Shown in pieces: positions 8,530-17,496 of a stretch of 22,078 bases of DNA. Origin of the DNA: Nemertoderma westbladi (lineage: Eukaryota > Xenacoelomorpha > Nemertodermatida > Nemertodermatidae); the NCBI GenBank assembly GCA_032718475.1, contig JAUCBJ010003403.1, positions 1 to 22,078 on the forward strand. The letters are read 5' to 3'. A program made the translations under genes and the position numbers. The notes under the pieces were generated by a model, which was not told the DNA's origin, did no database searches, and saw only the letters and a list, made by a program, of their open reading frames with translations. The number at the start of each line of letters is the position of its first letter. Position 1 is the first letter of the stretch.

Positions 8530-10120
8530 TTAGAATGGAGTGAACTTAGAAAGGCTGCTGCAAAGAGCATTAAGACCAATCGTGCCAGTGGAGTAGGTGG
8601 TGTTCCCCCTGAGGTCTTTAAAATACCTGAGAGTTTAAAGCTCATTTATCCCATCATGGTAGACATGTACCGAACAACAAGAGTCCCACAAGAAATGAAA
8701 ACAAATAAGTTGGTGCCAGTTCCCAAGAAGGGCAACGTAACACTCTATGGTTCTTTTCGGGGAATCTCATTGATCTCGATTGCTGCAAAGCTATACAATA
8801 GAATTCTATTAAATCGCATCATGGATCCCATTGAGAGACTGCTCCGTGTAAATCAGAATGGGTTCCGTAAAGGTCGTGGGACCATGGAGCCCATTTTGGC
8901 ACTTAGAAGGATAATTGAAGAGTTATAAAAAAAGAAAGACAGGTATCTGGCTGTTATCTTTGTTGACTTCTTCAAGGCATTTGATTCAGTCTCTCGCTCA
9001 CGTATGTTCAGCATACTTTCATTATATGGGATTCCTGATGAAATTATTGCAGCAATCAGATCAGTATACGATGGTTCGACAACATTTGTCTCTACTGTTG
9101 ACGGCGACACAGAACCATTTGAAGTGTTATGGGGCGTCCTCCAGGGAGACACACTTGCACCATTCTTGTTCATAATTGTGTTGACTATGTTCTACGCATG
9201 TCCTTAGATCATCATAATGATGATGGGGTGATGATAACTCCACCTACTGGCTCCAGAAGTCGATGAAATCCTGCCAAGTACCTAACTGATCTATACTTTG
9301 CTGATGACTTAGGAATCACTAGAGGGAGCCCAACGGCTCCTCAGCTCATTAGAACATGCTGCTTCTAGTGTTGGTCTTTTTATTAACTCCAGAAAGACCA
9401 AAATTTTGACAGTTAACTTTGAATGTCCTCAGCAAGTCTCTGATCGGATGAGCATAAGCTCAAAAGATGGTATGCTTGAGAGCATGTGGACGACTTCTGT
9501 TACCTGGGATCATGGATCCGGAAGTCAGATGAGGACCTTCGAATACGTAAGGGAAAGGCATGGGCAGCCTTGAATAGGCTTTCCAGGATTTGGATGTCAC
9601 CGAGAATTAATCAGAAACTTAAGGTCCGATTATTTAGAGCAGCAGTAGTTCCCGTACTCCTCTATGGGAGTCCATGCTGGTCTCTAACTGCTGATGACAC
9701 CAAATCTCTGGATGACACATTCACAAGAATGCTACGCCGGGTTCATTGTGTCAAGTACAATGCACACATCTCCAACCAGACACTATATAACATTGGAGGT
9801 GTCTCATTGGTTCCCCCAAGCTTGAGACTAGAACAAAATCGCCTCCGCTTTGCAGGACATTGCTTTCGCCGTGAGGACCAGCCAGTGCATAATCTTGTAC
9901 TTTGGCAGCCTCATGGAGTGAATAAGCATGGTGGACAGCCCATGACTTTCTTGAGACGCATCTTAAAGGACACTGGCCTTGAAGATACGGATGATCTAGC
10001 AAATGTCATGGATGATAGGGAGTTGTGGCGGCACAATTTTGTCGACAAGCCGGCACAGCATTCTTAATAATGCAGCTGCAATGCAGCATGCCGATCCTAG
10101 TAGTAGTAGTAGTAGTAGAA
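8530..10120 (+). pseudogene. Decayed non-LTR retrotransposon (LINE), reverse transcriptase and C-terminal part
   Basis: The frame from 8536 encodes the pre-RT/RT region (WSELRKAAAKSI, VPVPKKGNVT, FRGISLISIAAKLYNRIL, NQNGFRKGRG). It meets an in-frame TAA at 8926-8928 and continues with the catalytic block A, VIFVDFFKAFDSVS. The block with the catalytic aspartates, YFADD, is at 9294-9308 in another frame. The C-terminal region (9486-10067) carries DFCYLGSWIR, VLLYGSPCWSL and RLRFAGHCFRRED, the usual tail of this LINE class. A 3' run of TAG repeats ends near 10120. The 5' half (ORF1, endonuclease) is absent. At least one stop and several frameshifts make it inactive. The clade is uncertain (RTE/CR1-like). 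Confidence 0.85.
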
Positions 10121-10339
10121 TGAAGTGTCTCACTCAATTAAATTACCGTTAACAATATTACGCCTAATAGTAATCAGGTTGCACCGCAGATATTTTTCAT
10201 CTTTTTTATGAGCTGTTGAGGCTACCAATGGAAAGGGAAAGGGACACTAAAATGGTTACCAAAATGCGCTACCATTTTGACATGCTAATAAGTTTGTCGG
10301 ATTTAAAGCTGTCAAGTTTAAAATTTGTAGGCATCAATT

Positions 10340-11540
10340 AGGATTTTTTAATTATTTTTTAAAGACTTACAGACACCATCAGTTCAACAGTCTCCCGCTA
10401 GAGGGTTACTTCTTCAAACAATATAACATATCATCCTATTTCTTTGCTTTTAATCCATTCAAGCTTTAACATGGCACATTTTTATTAGACCATTAACTAT
10501 GTCATTCAAAGGACGCTCAGACGTCTCCAGTTCTCTAGTCTGCCACTAGAGGGCGAAATGTCTGACGGTTAGATCCTTGAACCATTGCGTTATGTATGAT
10601 CCGTTCAATCTGAAACTTGTTAGATATGGGTTAGAACACATCCTGTATCTTATTTCGAGGAAGGTGATTCATCTTCAGTTCTTCAGTCTGCCGCTAGAGG
10701 GCGAAAAGTTTGCAAGTGAAAACCTTCCACCGCTTCCGTGATTTGCTGAAAATTTATCTTATGTAGGCCAACTGAAAACTGGCTGTTACTTTGTGGGACG
10801 GTACTCTACTCCATCTAAAAGTGAAAACCTTCTCATTTCGTTATTTGTGTATTCGTTCAAGCTGAAACTTGGCAACTATACATGCTAGACCATACATAGA
10901 TTATTGATAGTAACAATGTGTTGGCAAGCTGTATTTTTCGAGGTGTTTGTTATTATGCATTTATTATAGGAAGGGATCTAGGGGTCTTAACCTCGAATGA
11001 TAAGTTTATTTTACCGAAAATAACTTATATTTTATTGGCGCAATTGTAGGACTAATCCCATCACATGCGTACTTTTCGTACGATTCCTAAATTTGTACAC
11101 TACCCGGTTAAAAAGTACGCATGTGATGGGATTAGTCCTACAATTGCGCCAATAAAAGATAAGTTATTTTCGGTAAAATAAACTTATCATTCGAGGTTAA
11201 GACCCCTAGATCCCTTCCTATAATAGACCATACATAGGCATTGGCTGTGTCATGCTGGAACTGTAATCCTTTAGTAGTTCTCCAGTTTACCGCTAGTGGG
11301 CTGAAATTAAAACAATTTAGAAATGTTTGAAAGAAAACACCCACAGCCATTTCGTATTATTGTTTATAATCCTTTCTTCCTGATTATTACCTATAATACC
11401 TGGCACATATATTCTAGACCTCAGACTGAGTTTTTTTGAGGTCTTAAACCGACTGCAGTTTACCCAGTCTGCCTCAGGTGGTAAAGTGATTATGGAACAT
11501 CTGCTTAGATTTTGCTTACAATTCTTCCGAGTAGACACTT
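10340..11540. repeat. Degenerate ~150-bp tandem repeat with a conserved CTCF-like core
   Basis: The core CAGTCTGCC(G/A)CTAGAGGGCGAAA recurs at about 10388, 10537 and 10685 (spacing about 148-150). Weaker copies are at 11284 and 11464. A second block (CGTTCAAGCTGAAACTTGGCA ... CTAGACCATACATAG) recurs between them at about 10468, 10598, 10857 and 11400. The array is interrupted by the hairpin at 10962-11225. The best core, CCACTAGAGGGCGA (10543-10556), fits the vertebrate CTCF consensus CCASYAGRKGGCRS at 13 of 14 positions. Confidence 0.65.
10962..11225. repeat. Near-perfect 264-bp inverted repeat (hairpin element)
   Basis: Arms 10962-11076 and 11111-11225 are 115 bp each. They are complementary at 114 of 115 positions (the mismatch is 11029 versus 11158) with no gaps, around a 34-bp loop. 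The outer ends read TATTATAGGAAGGGATC. A TA target duplication is possible. It has no coding capacity. It sits within the ~150-bp tandem repeat and is transcribed if the NOMO pre-mRNA is made. Confidence 0.97.
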
Positions 11541-12236
11541 AACGTAAGTTTATGTCACGTGCTGCACAAAGTCCCACTTCGTGTACTGTATAAGACCGTT
11601 GACAGAAGCTAAAACAGTCATTGCGTTCACACCCTATGTTAAAAAGAGTTAATTTCGCAAAAAATGACCACAATCACCAACTATATGTGTTTAGAGGTTT
11701 TAAAAATTTATTAATACCAAAACAAAAATAGAAACTTTAATATTTAACTTTTAAGGTTAATTCCGAAGGACAATTTTCATGAACGAATCTCCACATTATT
11801 TCAACTTAGGAAATAGGGAGTCATATTAACTGTGGCACAACTTAGGCTCGTTATGACCACCCTAAACGCAACGATGACATGGTTAAGGGACACATAAGTT
11901 CAAATAATTCCTGCGAATTCATTGATTGTCTGAGCTCAGCCGAAACAAGTACACATAATTTTTTTGAACTAGCTGGAATACACGCCTTCGCGGGCGGGTA
12001 ACTGTAATCAGCATAATGTATCTTAGCGGTTTATAAAAGAGTTTGTAGCTGAGTCTCACTGTTTAATTATGATGTACTGGAACATAGTGGAGCTTTATTG
12101 GCTTTCAAACCAACTTTATATATTTTTATTACACTGAAAAGAGAAAACCTGGTATTCTTCACATGGGCAATTTGCGCCATTAATTGGTTCAAAAAGAAAC
12201 ATAATTTGTATAAATAAAAATGCGTTTCTTTTACAG

Positions 12237-13765
12237 GTTGCCCAGATAACGTGCGAAAATTATTCGCAATGAAGGGAAAATTCATCGAGGGTAGTGTGGT
12301 TCCCCCATTGGGTGGCGTTGTGGTCACTGTGACTCCTTCCCGATTGGACGCGGGCGACTCGGTTGCTATGGTGACCACGGGTCCCGACGGGGTCTTCCGG
12401 GTGGGCCCCTTCTACGGCAACACCAAGTACAACGTGACCGCGACCAAAGATAACTACGTGATAACGTCTGTTCTAGAAGGTTCGGGAGCGGAGAACACAA
12501 CCTGGAGGTTCGAGGCGGTTAAAATGTCGTCGATACGGGTGAGAGTGGTGGAGCAGGGAGTGAAGGGGAGTGATGGAGTGAAGGGGAGTGATGGAGTGAA
12601 GGGGAGTGATGGAGTGGAGGGGAGTGATGGAGTGAAGGGGGGTGATGGAGTGAAGGGGAGTGATGGAGTAAACGAGACTGGGGTGATTGACAGCATTCCG
12701 GGTAGTTTAATATCGCTTAGCGGCCGCGGGGGTTACCGTAGTAACAGTTTCGTCGGCACCGACGGCGTCGTGGTCTTCCCGTCTCTGGTCCCCGGTACCT
12801 ACTTCCTCATGGCGCTACTCAAGGAGTTCGCCTTCGAGCCCTCCAGTTTGACCATCGAACTGCTCCAGGGAGAGACCCGCACGGTGACGGTTACCGGGCA
12901 ACGGGTCGCCTACAGCTGCTACGGGAACACGGTGTCGCTGAACGGGCAGCCGGAGGGGGGCGTGGTGGTCGGGGCCGAGGGTTTGGGGGTGGTTGGAGGG
13001 GGCCAAGGGGGCCCCGACGGGGGGCAGGGGGGCCCCGACGGGGGGCGCTGCACCGAACAAGAACAGGCGCCTAGCGACCCCGTCACCGGGGAGTTCCGCA
13101 TCCGAGGTCTGCGACCCGGTTGTATCTACAGGGTGGGACTCGCCAACCAGTCCAACCCCACCGTGGAGCGCTCCCTCACCAATCCGGTAGACGTTCCCAT
13201 GACCACCGAGGATGCGCTTGGGTTGCGTTTCGTCGTGATGCGACGGATTCCAACAACCAGCGTCACCGTCTACATCGACACCAAGCAGGAATTCCTATCG
13301 AGTCTGAAACTCGTTATTTACCGAAGCGACAACGATTTAGAGGCTATTCACTCGGTCTCCGTTAAAGTCCCATTCGTTCATCTCCCTCCGCTTAGCAATT
13401 CCCAGTCGCATTCCTATATAGTCCGAATGGATTCGAGTCTATCCAAACAGCAGTACTCCTACCGTACCGGGAGTCGGGAGTTCTCCGCCGAGGGCGGACA
13501 CCGACATCTGACGATGGAGTTCTCGCCGAGCCCGAGGGAGTCCGGCGTCGTTACCGAACTGTCGCAGGCGCCGTCGTTGCTCGTGTCCGCGTTGTTCGCG
13601 GGGATTGTAGGCGCGTTGTATCTGCTGCGATATCAACCCAACGCGGTGGGCAGGGCGCGGGAACTCTTGGTGGGTTACTACGGGCGGGTCACGGTGCCCC
13701 ACCCCGGGGCCAAGCCGGAGGATAGCGCCCAGTCGAGGGCTCGGGTTAGGACTAGGAAGGTTTAA
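12237..13765 (+). CDS. NOMO: NOMO, exon 2 (C-terminal part)
   Basis: This exon completes codon 728 and encodes residues 729-1236, ending at TAA 13763-13765. The full protein is 1236 aa; human NOMO1 is about 1222. Visible blocks include GPDGVFRVGPFYGNTKYNV, a RSNSFVGTDGVVVFPSLVPG repeat, KEFAFEPSS, AYSCYGNTVSLNGQPEGGV and RIRGLRPGCIYRV, all matching the C-terminal repeats of vertebrate NOMO. A single transmembrane segment (LLVSALFAGIVGALYLL) lies at about residues 1171-1191, followed by a 45-residue basic cytosolic tail (RARVRTRKV). Two oddities: residues 835-872 are a (KGSDGV)n tandem insertion, and a Gly-rich QGGPDGG repeat lies at about 12997-13050. Both are absent from the vertebrate protein as I know it. 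No AATAAA is clear close downstream. Confidence 0.95.
12557..12670 (+). repeat. 18-bp coding minisatellite in NOMO
   Basis: The unit GTGAAGGGGAGTGATGGA is repeated about six times in frame, encoding VKGSDG, with variants VEGSDG and VKGGDG. Because 18 is a multiple of 3, length changes keep the frame. It lies in a linker between beta-sandwich repeats. Confidence 0.95.
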
Positions 13766-14798
13766 TTAGTTGGGTAATTGTAGTGGTTCCCTCAGTTTAG
13801 TAGATATGTCAGTCCGGAGGCGTCCAATAGGCCCGGCACAGAAAGGCTGATTGAAAAAGTTCAATGTTGTTACATTACGTCAACTTAACCAGCTCCTAGT
13901 GATATACTTATATATACTAGTCACGCTAAAAAGTGCCACTGATAATTTTCATTCAATCTTAATTTGAGTTGCCGGTGTGATAAATATTTGGTCTTGTGAT
14001 CCGGACTATCAGACTGCGACCCTTTAAAGCAAAGTCTATCAGTTGCTGTGCAATCAAATCAAACTCTAACATTAATCGCATTATGTTTAATTTCCAATCA
14101 TTTCAGTTCACTGGTCTGTGTTGAACTTTTGCTTGATTCGTGTGAACTTTTCATAAATTATATATTTATATTAACTATATTATTATAATCGCAATATTAT
14201 AATAATTTTAATATAAATGTATCATTATAAATTATGCAAAAAATAATTAGTTTACAAACATTTTGTAATGATATGGTTGTTGGTTGCAATTCGTAATATG
14301 TGTTACTAATAATTTATTTACAGTATTTTTCCGGTGGTTATTGTTTTTCTTAACAGTTTGTAAGTAAGTAGCTGTCTAGCTTTCAAATTTTGCCATATTT
14401 TAGATGATTTTTTTATTGCATTAATTTCAGTAAGTTATTCCTTTTATTGTTGTCATTAAATTGATACCCGATATTTATATGACTAGTAATGACAAAGCAA
14501 TTGTTGATTGTTCCTCAGTTTTTATTTCTAGAATAAATTACGGCATTTATTACCTAAGGTTAAGACGCTTCAACTTTAATAATGATAAATACACTAATAA
14601 AGGTGATCCCCAGCTACCAACAGCGGCAGTTCACTCTAAGAAACCTCCTTTTACACGAGTTTCCCTCGCTCTGTAACGTAACATAAATTCATCCACTCGT
14701 CCACTGCACTATTGCCATCTCTGGCATTATGTAGACTCTGTCCATGTGTTTATGATAAAGTTAAGTGTTAGTTTGTGGTTTGGACATAGTTTTCTAAC
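13766..14798. other. NOMO 3' flank, no gene seen
   Basis: The 3' UTR of NOMO must start here, but no strong polyadenylation signal is seen near the stop. The part at about 14160-14240 is a run of A+T with short inverted repeats. A 71-codon open frame at 14461-14676 has no recognisable content. Confidence 0.5.
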
Positions 14799-14809
14799 TA
14801 GGACTGACT
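14799..14809. repeat. Target-site duplication, left (TAGGACTGACT)
   Basis: A perfect 11-bp match to 15123-15133 on the other side of the truncated LINE copy. Confidence 0.92.
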
Positions 14810-15122
14810 CATTGAGGTGTCTCATTGGTTCCCCCAAGCTTGACACTAGAACAAAATCGCCTCCGCTTTGTAGGACATTGCTTTCGCCGTGAGGACCAGC
14901 CAGTGTATAATCTTGTACTTTGGCAGCCTCATGGAGTGAATAAGCATGGTGGACAGCCCATGACTTTCTTGAGACGCATCTTAAAGGACACTGGCCTTGA
15001 AGATGCGGATGATCTAGCAAATGTCATGGGTGATAGGGAGTTGTGGCGGTGCAATTTTGTTGACAAGCCGGCACAGCATTCTTAATAATGCAGCTGCAAT
15101 GCAGCATGCCGATACTAGTAGT
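14810..15122 (+). mobile_element. Young 5'-truncated LINE copy (313 bp)
   Basis: The sequence matches 9790-10100 of the intronic LINE with about nine substitutions and one single-base deletion over some 305 bp (about 97% identity). It includes the C-terminal frame RLRFVGHCFRRED ... DKPAQHS and the shared 3' tail ATGCAGCATGCCGAT-N-CTAGTAGT. It begins abruptly in the middle of the C-terminal region and is bracketed by a perfect 11-bp target duplication. This is the signature of target-primed reverse transcription with 5' truncation. The fragment makes no functional protein. Confidence 0.93.
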
Positions 15123-15133
15123 TAGGACTGACT
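15123..15133. repeat. Target-site duplication, right (TAGGACTGACT)
   Basis: Directly follows the TAG-rich 3' end of the truncated LINE and is identical to 14799-14809. Confidence 0.92.
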
Positions 15134-15289
15134 GCTTTAGCAATTATACAAGACGAATTAGAATTAAAACTAATTAGAATTCCGTACTGTGTTTGTTTGT
15201 TTCAATACTGCTTTGTTGGCTTTGGCTACCTGCTACCAGCTGCTGTAAAGTGGAAATGCACCAATTATACGCTATCTGCGTAATAATAA

Positions 15290-16777
15290 TTAGTCTGTGA
15301 AATGAAAAATCAGCATAGTGAAATCCATAACGTTAGTACCGGTGAGTCCAGTAGAAACCAGTTCCCTCCCGCCCCGAAAACTCGAGTAAAATCCATAGCT
15401 ATCGTTGTTCCTTATATACTCGTCGACTTTATATCCCGCTCGCATCGCCTCCCCGTACATCACGGAGTCCGCGAAGGCACCGGCGGCTGGGGTAGGCCCG
15501 TCCTGCCCGTCTGTACCCACAGCGGTAACCAACGCGTATACCGGTAGTCGGTGCCGGTAAGTCGTGAACATAAGTTTGGATGTTATGAGCGCCAACTCTT
15601 GGTTTCTCCCGCCTACTCCGTCGCCTTTAATATTGGCCGTAGTTTCCCCCCCAAATAAAAGAATAAACGAAGAATGTTTTTGGCTGAAGTCCACAACTCG
15701 CTTTGTAATTATTTCAACGTTTTCTCTAGTCGTAAATGATGAAAGAATTGCTTTTATACTATTTATGGTTGAAGAATAGAACGGATTAGCTATTAATTCG
15801 TATACCATGTTAATAATATTAATTAATCTTTCAGCAACCGCATGCGTATCGCCTTCTAATGTACGTGTCACAATTATTGATTGATAGCCAAGTTTCTCTG
15901 AACTTTCAGCAGCTGCATTAAGGGCTGTTTCATTAGAACCAATGATTACGTTTTTAACGTGTTCAAAACCTTTATTATTGGTGTCTCCAGTGTTATTATT
16001 ATAGATATGTAATCGAACACTCTCCGGTATTGTGTCTCGAGCGTTGAATTTTTCGATAACTTTCTGGCCGTCTGAATGAGTCGGCGAGTTGGAGCTCGTC
16101 GGCCCGCTAGCGATGGTAGCTAAATCGTTGCCGATCACATCCGAAATTATGAGAGTCAAACATTCACAGGGATAGGCCAATTGGGCAAGTTTCCCGCCTT
16201 TAACTTTTGATAGATTCGAACGAACTATATTTAAATCGTGAATATCGCAACCGCTTCTGGTAAGAACTCGGATCGTTTTGATTTTATCCTCCAAACTAAT
16301 TCCGTCGACCGGTAACGATAGAAGAGCCGAACCTCCCCCAGATACGAGTACTATAAGAAGGTCGTTGTAGGTTAAACCTGAAACCATATTGTAAATAATA
16401 GTTGCGGCTTCCACAGACTCATCATCCGGCTGATTATTAAAAGCTCCTCGTAAAATCTGGATGCGTTTCGGGTTGTAATTTTCAGTGTTTGACGAGGATA
16501 AAGTTTTTGGCACTATAGCGTATCCCTTCACGATGTTTGGCCCCAATTTACTTTCAATAGCTGCGCACATGCCATACACGGCCTTACCGAAAGCCGCTAC
16601 ATATATATCGCGATTTCTAGAATAAACCAGATTGTTTACGGTGAACCTATCATTTTCCACACGTATGGCGTTGTTAACTAATGTTTCGGGGTTTACAGAA
16701 TTACAAGCTGCTTTGAATATTTGGAGTGCAGCTTTTCGAGTTGTACCGAACACAGCGGCATGAGCTACGCTGGCCAT
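15290..16777 (-). CDS. GLYCTK: Glycerate kinase, class II (GLYCTK)
   Basis: This enzyme phosphorylates D-glycerate with ATP, giving 2-phosphoglycerate in this class, in serine and fructose breakdown. The 495-aa frame runs from ATG 16777-16775 to TAA at 15290 without an intron; human GLYCTK is about 523 aa. Recognisable blocks are YVAAFGKAVYGM (59-70), the Gly-rich VLVSGGGSALLSLP (143-156), LIISDVIGNDLATIASGPT (209-227), VIIGSNETAL (277-286), GGETTANIKGDGVGGRNQEL (376-395), the MOFRL-domain signature AVGTDGQDGPTPAAGAF (419-435) and the terminal GLTGTNVMD (477-485). No clear mitochondrial targeting peptide is seen. It is tail-to-tail with NOMO and head-to-head with SF3A3. Most of the gene uses AT-rich codons, while the last quarter (15290-15560) is noticeably richer in G+C. 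No catalytic block is missing. Confidence 0.96.
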   Translation of the reverse strand: MASVAHAAVFGTTRKAALQIFKAACNSVNPETLVNNAIRVENDRFTVNNLVYSRNRDIYVAAFGKAVYGMCAAIESKLGPNIVKGYAIVPKTLSSSNTENYNPKRIQILRGAFNNQPDDESVEAATIIYNMVSGLTYNDLLIVLVSGGGSALLSLPVDGISLEDKIKTIRVLTRSGCDIHDLNIVRSNLSKVKGGKLAQLAYPCECLTLIISDVIGNDLATIASGPTSSNSPTHSDGQKVIEKFNARDTIPESVRLHIYNNNTGDTNNKGFEHVKNVIIGSNETALNAAAESSEKLGYQSIIVTRTLEGDTHAVAERLINIINMVYELIANPFYSSTINSIKAILSSFTTRENVEIITKRVVDFSQKHSSFILLFGGETTANIKGDGVGGRNQELALITSKLMFTTYRHRLPVYALVTAVGTDGQDGPTPAAGAFADSVMYGEAMRAGYKVDEYIRNNDSYGFYSSFRGGRELVSTGLTGTNVMDFTMLIFHFTD

Positions 16778-17496
16778 CTCAGAGTGTTAATAATAAATAA
16801 AGTTTCGACATAATTATTGGAGATTATTGCCAGTCATATTCCAATAATATCCGAGATTACTTTCTTAGATTATTAGATAGTTAATAGTTTTAATTAGGAC
16901 TGAGGCGAGGGTTGACCACTAAACTAAAACTTAGCCAACTAAAAAATCAATTAAATTAAAATATATTAAATTAAAACAACACCATTCTGCCAATCTGACT
17001 TCAAGATAGATAGAAAACTGAGGACAAGACTAGGAACAGAGCAACCAGCAGCAAATTTCAGGGGAAAAAATAGTATTTTAATACAGTAATAGCAATATGC
17101 CTTTATTACAGCAGCTATATCAGTATTATTGTTAATGTTGTATTGCTGTATTGTTGCCGCTTGCAGGCTAATAATTTACTGCAACTGCAGTGCAGCCTGC
17201 AGGACTGATTTGATGTACTTAGTACTGGCATATGGCGATAGCAGAGGAGGCTGCCAACAGCTACAATCCAGCAATCTATACAGAGTAGACTGACTTTGAA
17301 TAACTCTGTCGTAACTAACCCAGTAACTGCTGAACTGGGTAACATTACCAGATCACCGACCAGCTAAATTCAACATAGAGCCTTGCAGCCAGGCCAGAGG
17401 TTTATAAAATAGATACCGGTAGACTGGTAGATATCATATCATATAGAGGGGTTGATAAATTGAGTCGTTGAGTTGAGAGTAGAGCTGTAGAGCGTC
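16778..17496. promoter_or_regulatory. Divergent promoter region of GLYCTK and SF3A3
   Basis: The two start codons face away from each other 719 bp apart, so both promoters and 5' UTRs lie here or overlap. The region is AT-rich near GLYCTK and holds short palindromic CTGCAG/TGCAGCC words at about 17175-17205. I see no clear TATA box. The regulatory role is inferred from gene orientation. Confidence 0.55.

Larger units (their letters stand above)
6687..12236 (+). other. NOMO intron 1 (5550 bp, phase 1)
   Basis: Donor GTAAAT at 6687 and acceptor TTCTTTTACAG ending at 12236. Joining the exons makes codon 728 GGT (G|GT) and continues CPDNVRKLF, matching the conserved CPG region of vertebrate NOMO, so the splice is supported by frame and homology. 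The intron is packed with repeats listed separately. The stretches 7600-8180, 8310-8530, 10125-10340 and 11540-12236 hold nothing I recognise beyond AT-rich sequence. Confidence 0.9.

Noticed and set aside
11138-11350. 70-codon minus-strand ORF
   Set aside because: It lies largely in the hairpin arm and has no recognisable protein content.
14461-14676. 71-codon ORF in the NOMO-GLYCTK interval
   Set aside because: Low-complexity, AT-driven frame with no conserved blocks.
15302-15779. Plus-strand ORFs opposite GLYCTK
   Set aside because: They are antisense to a fully conserved kinase frame.
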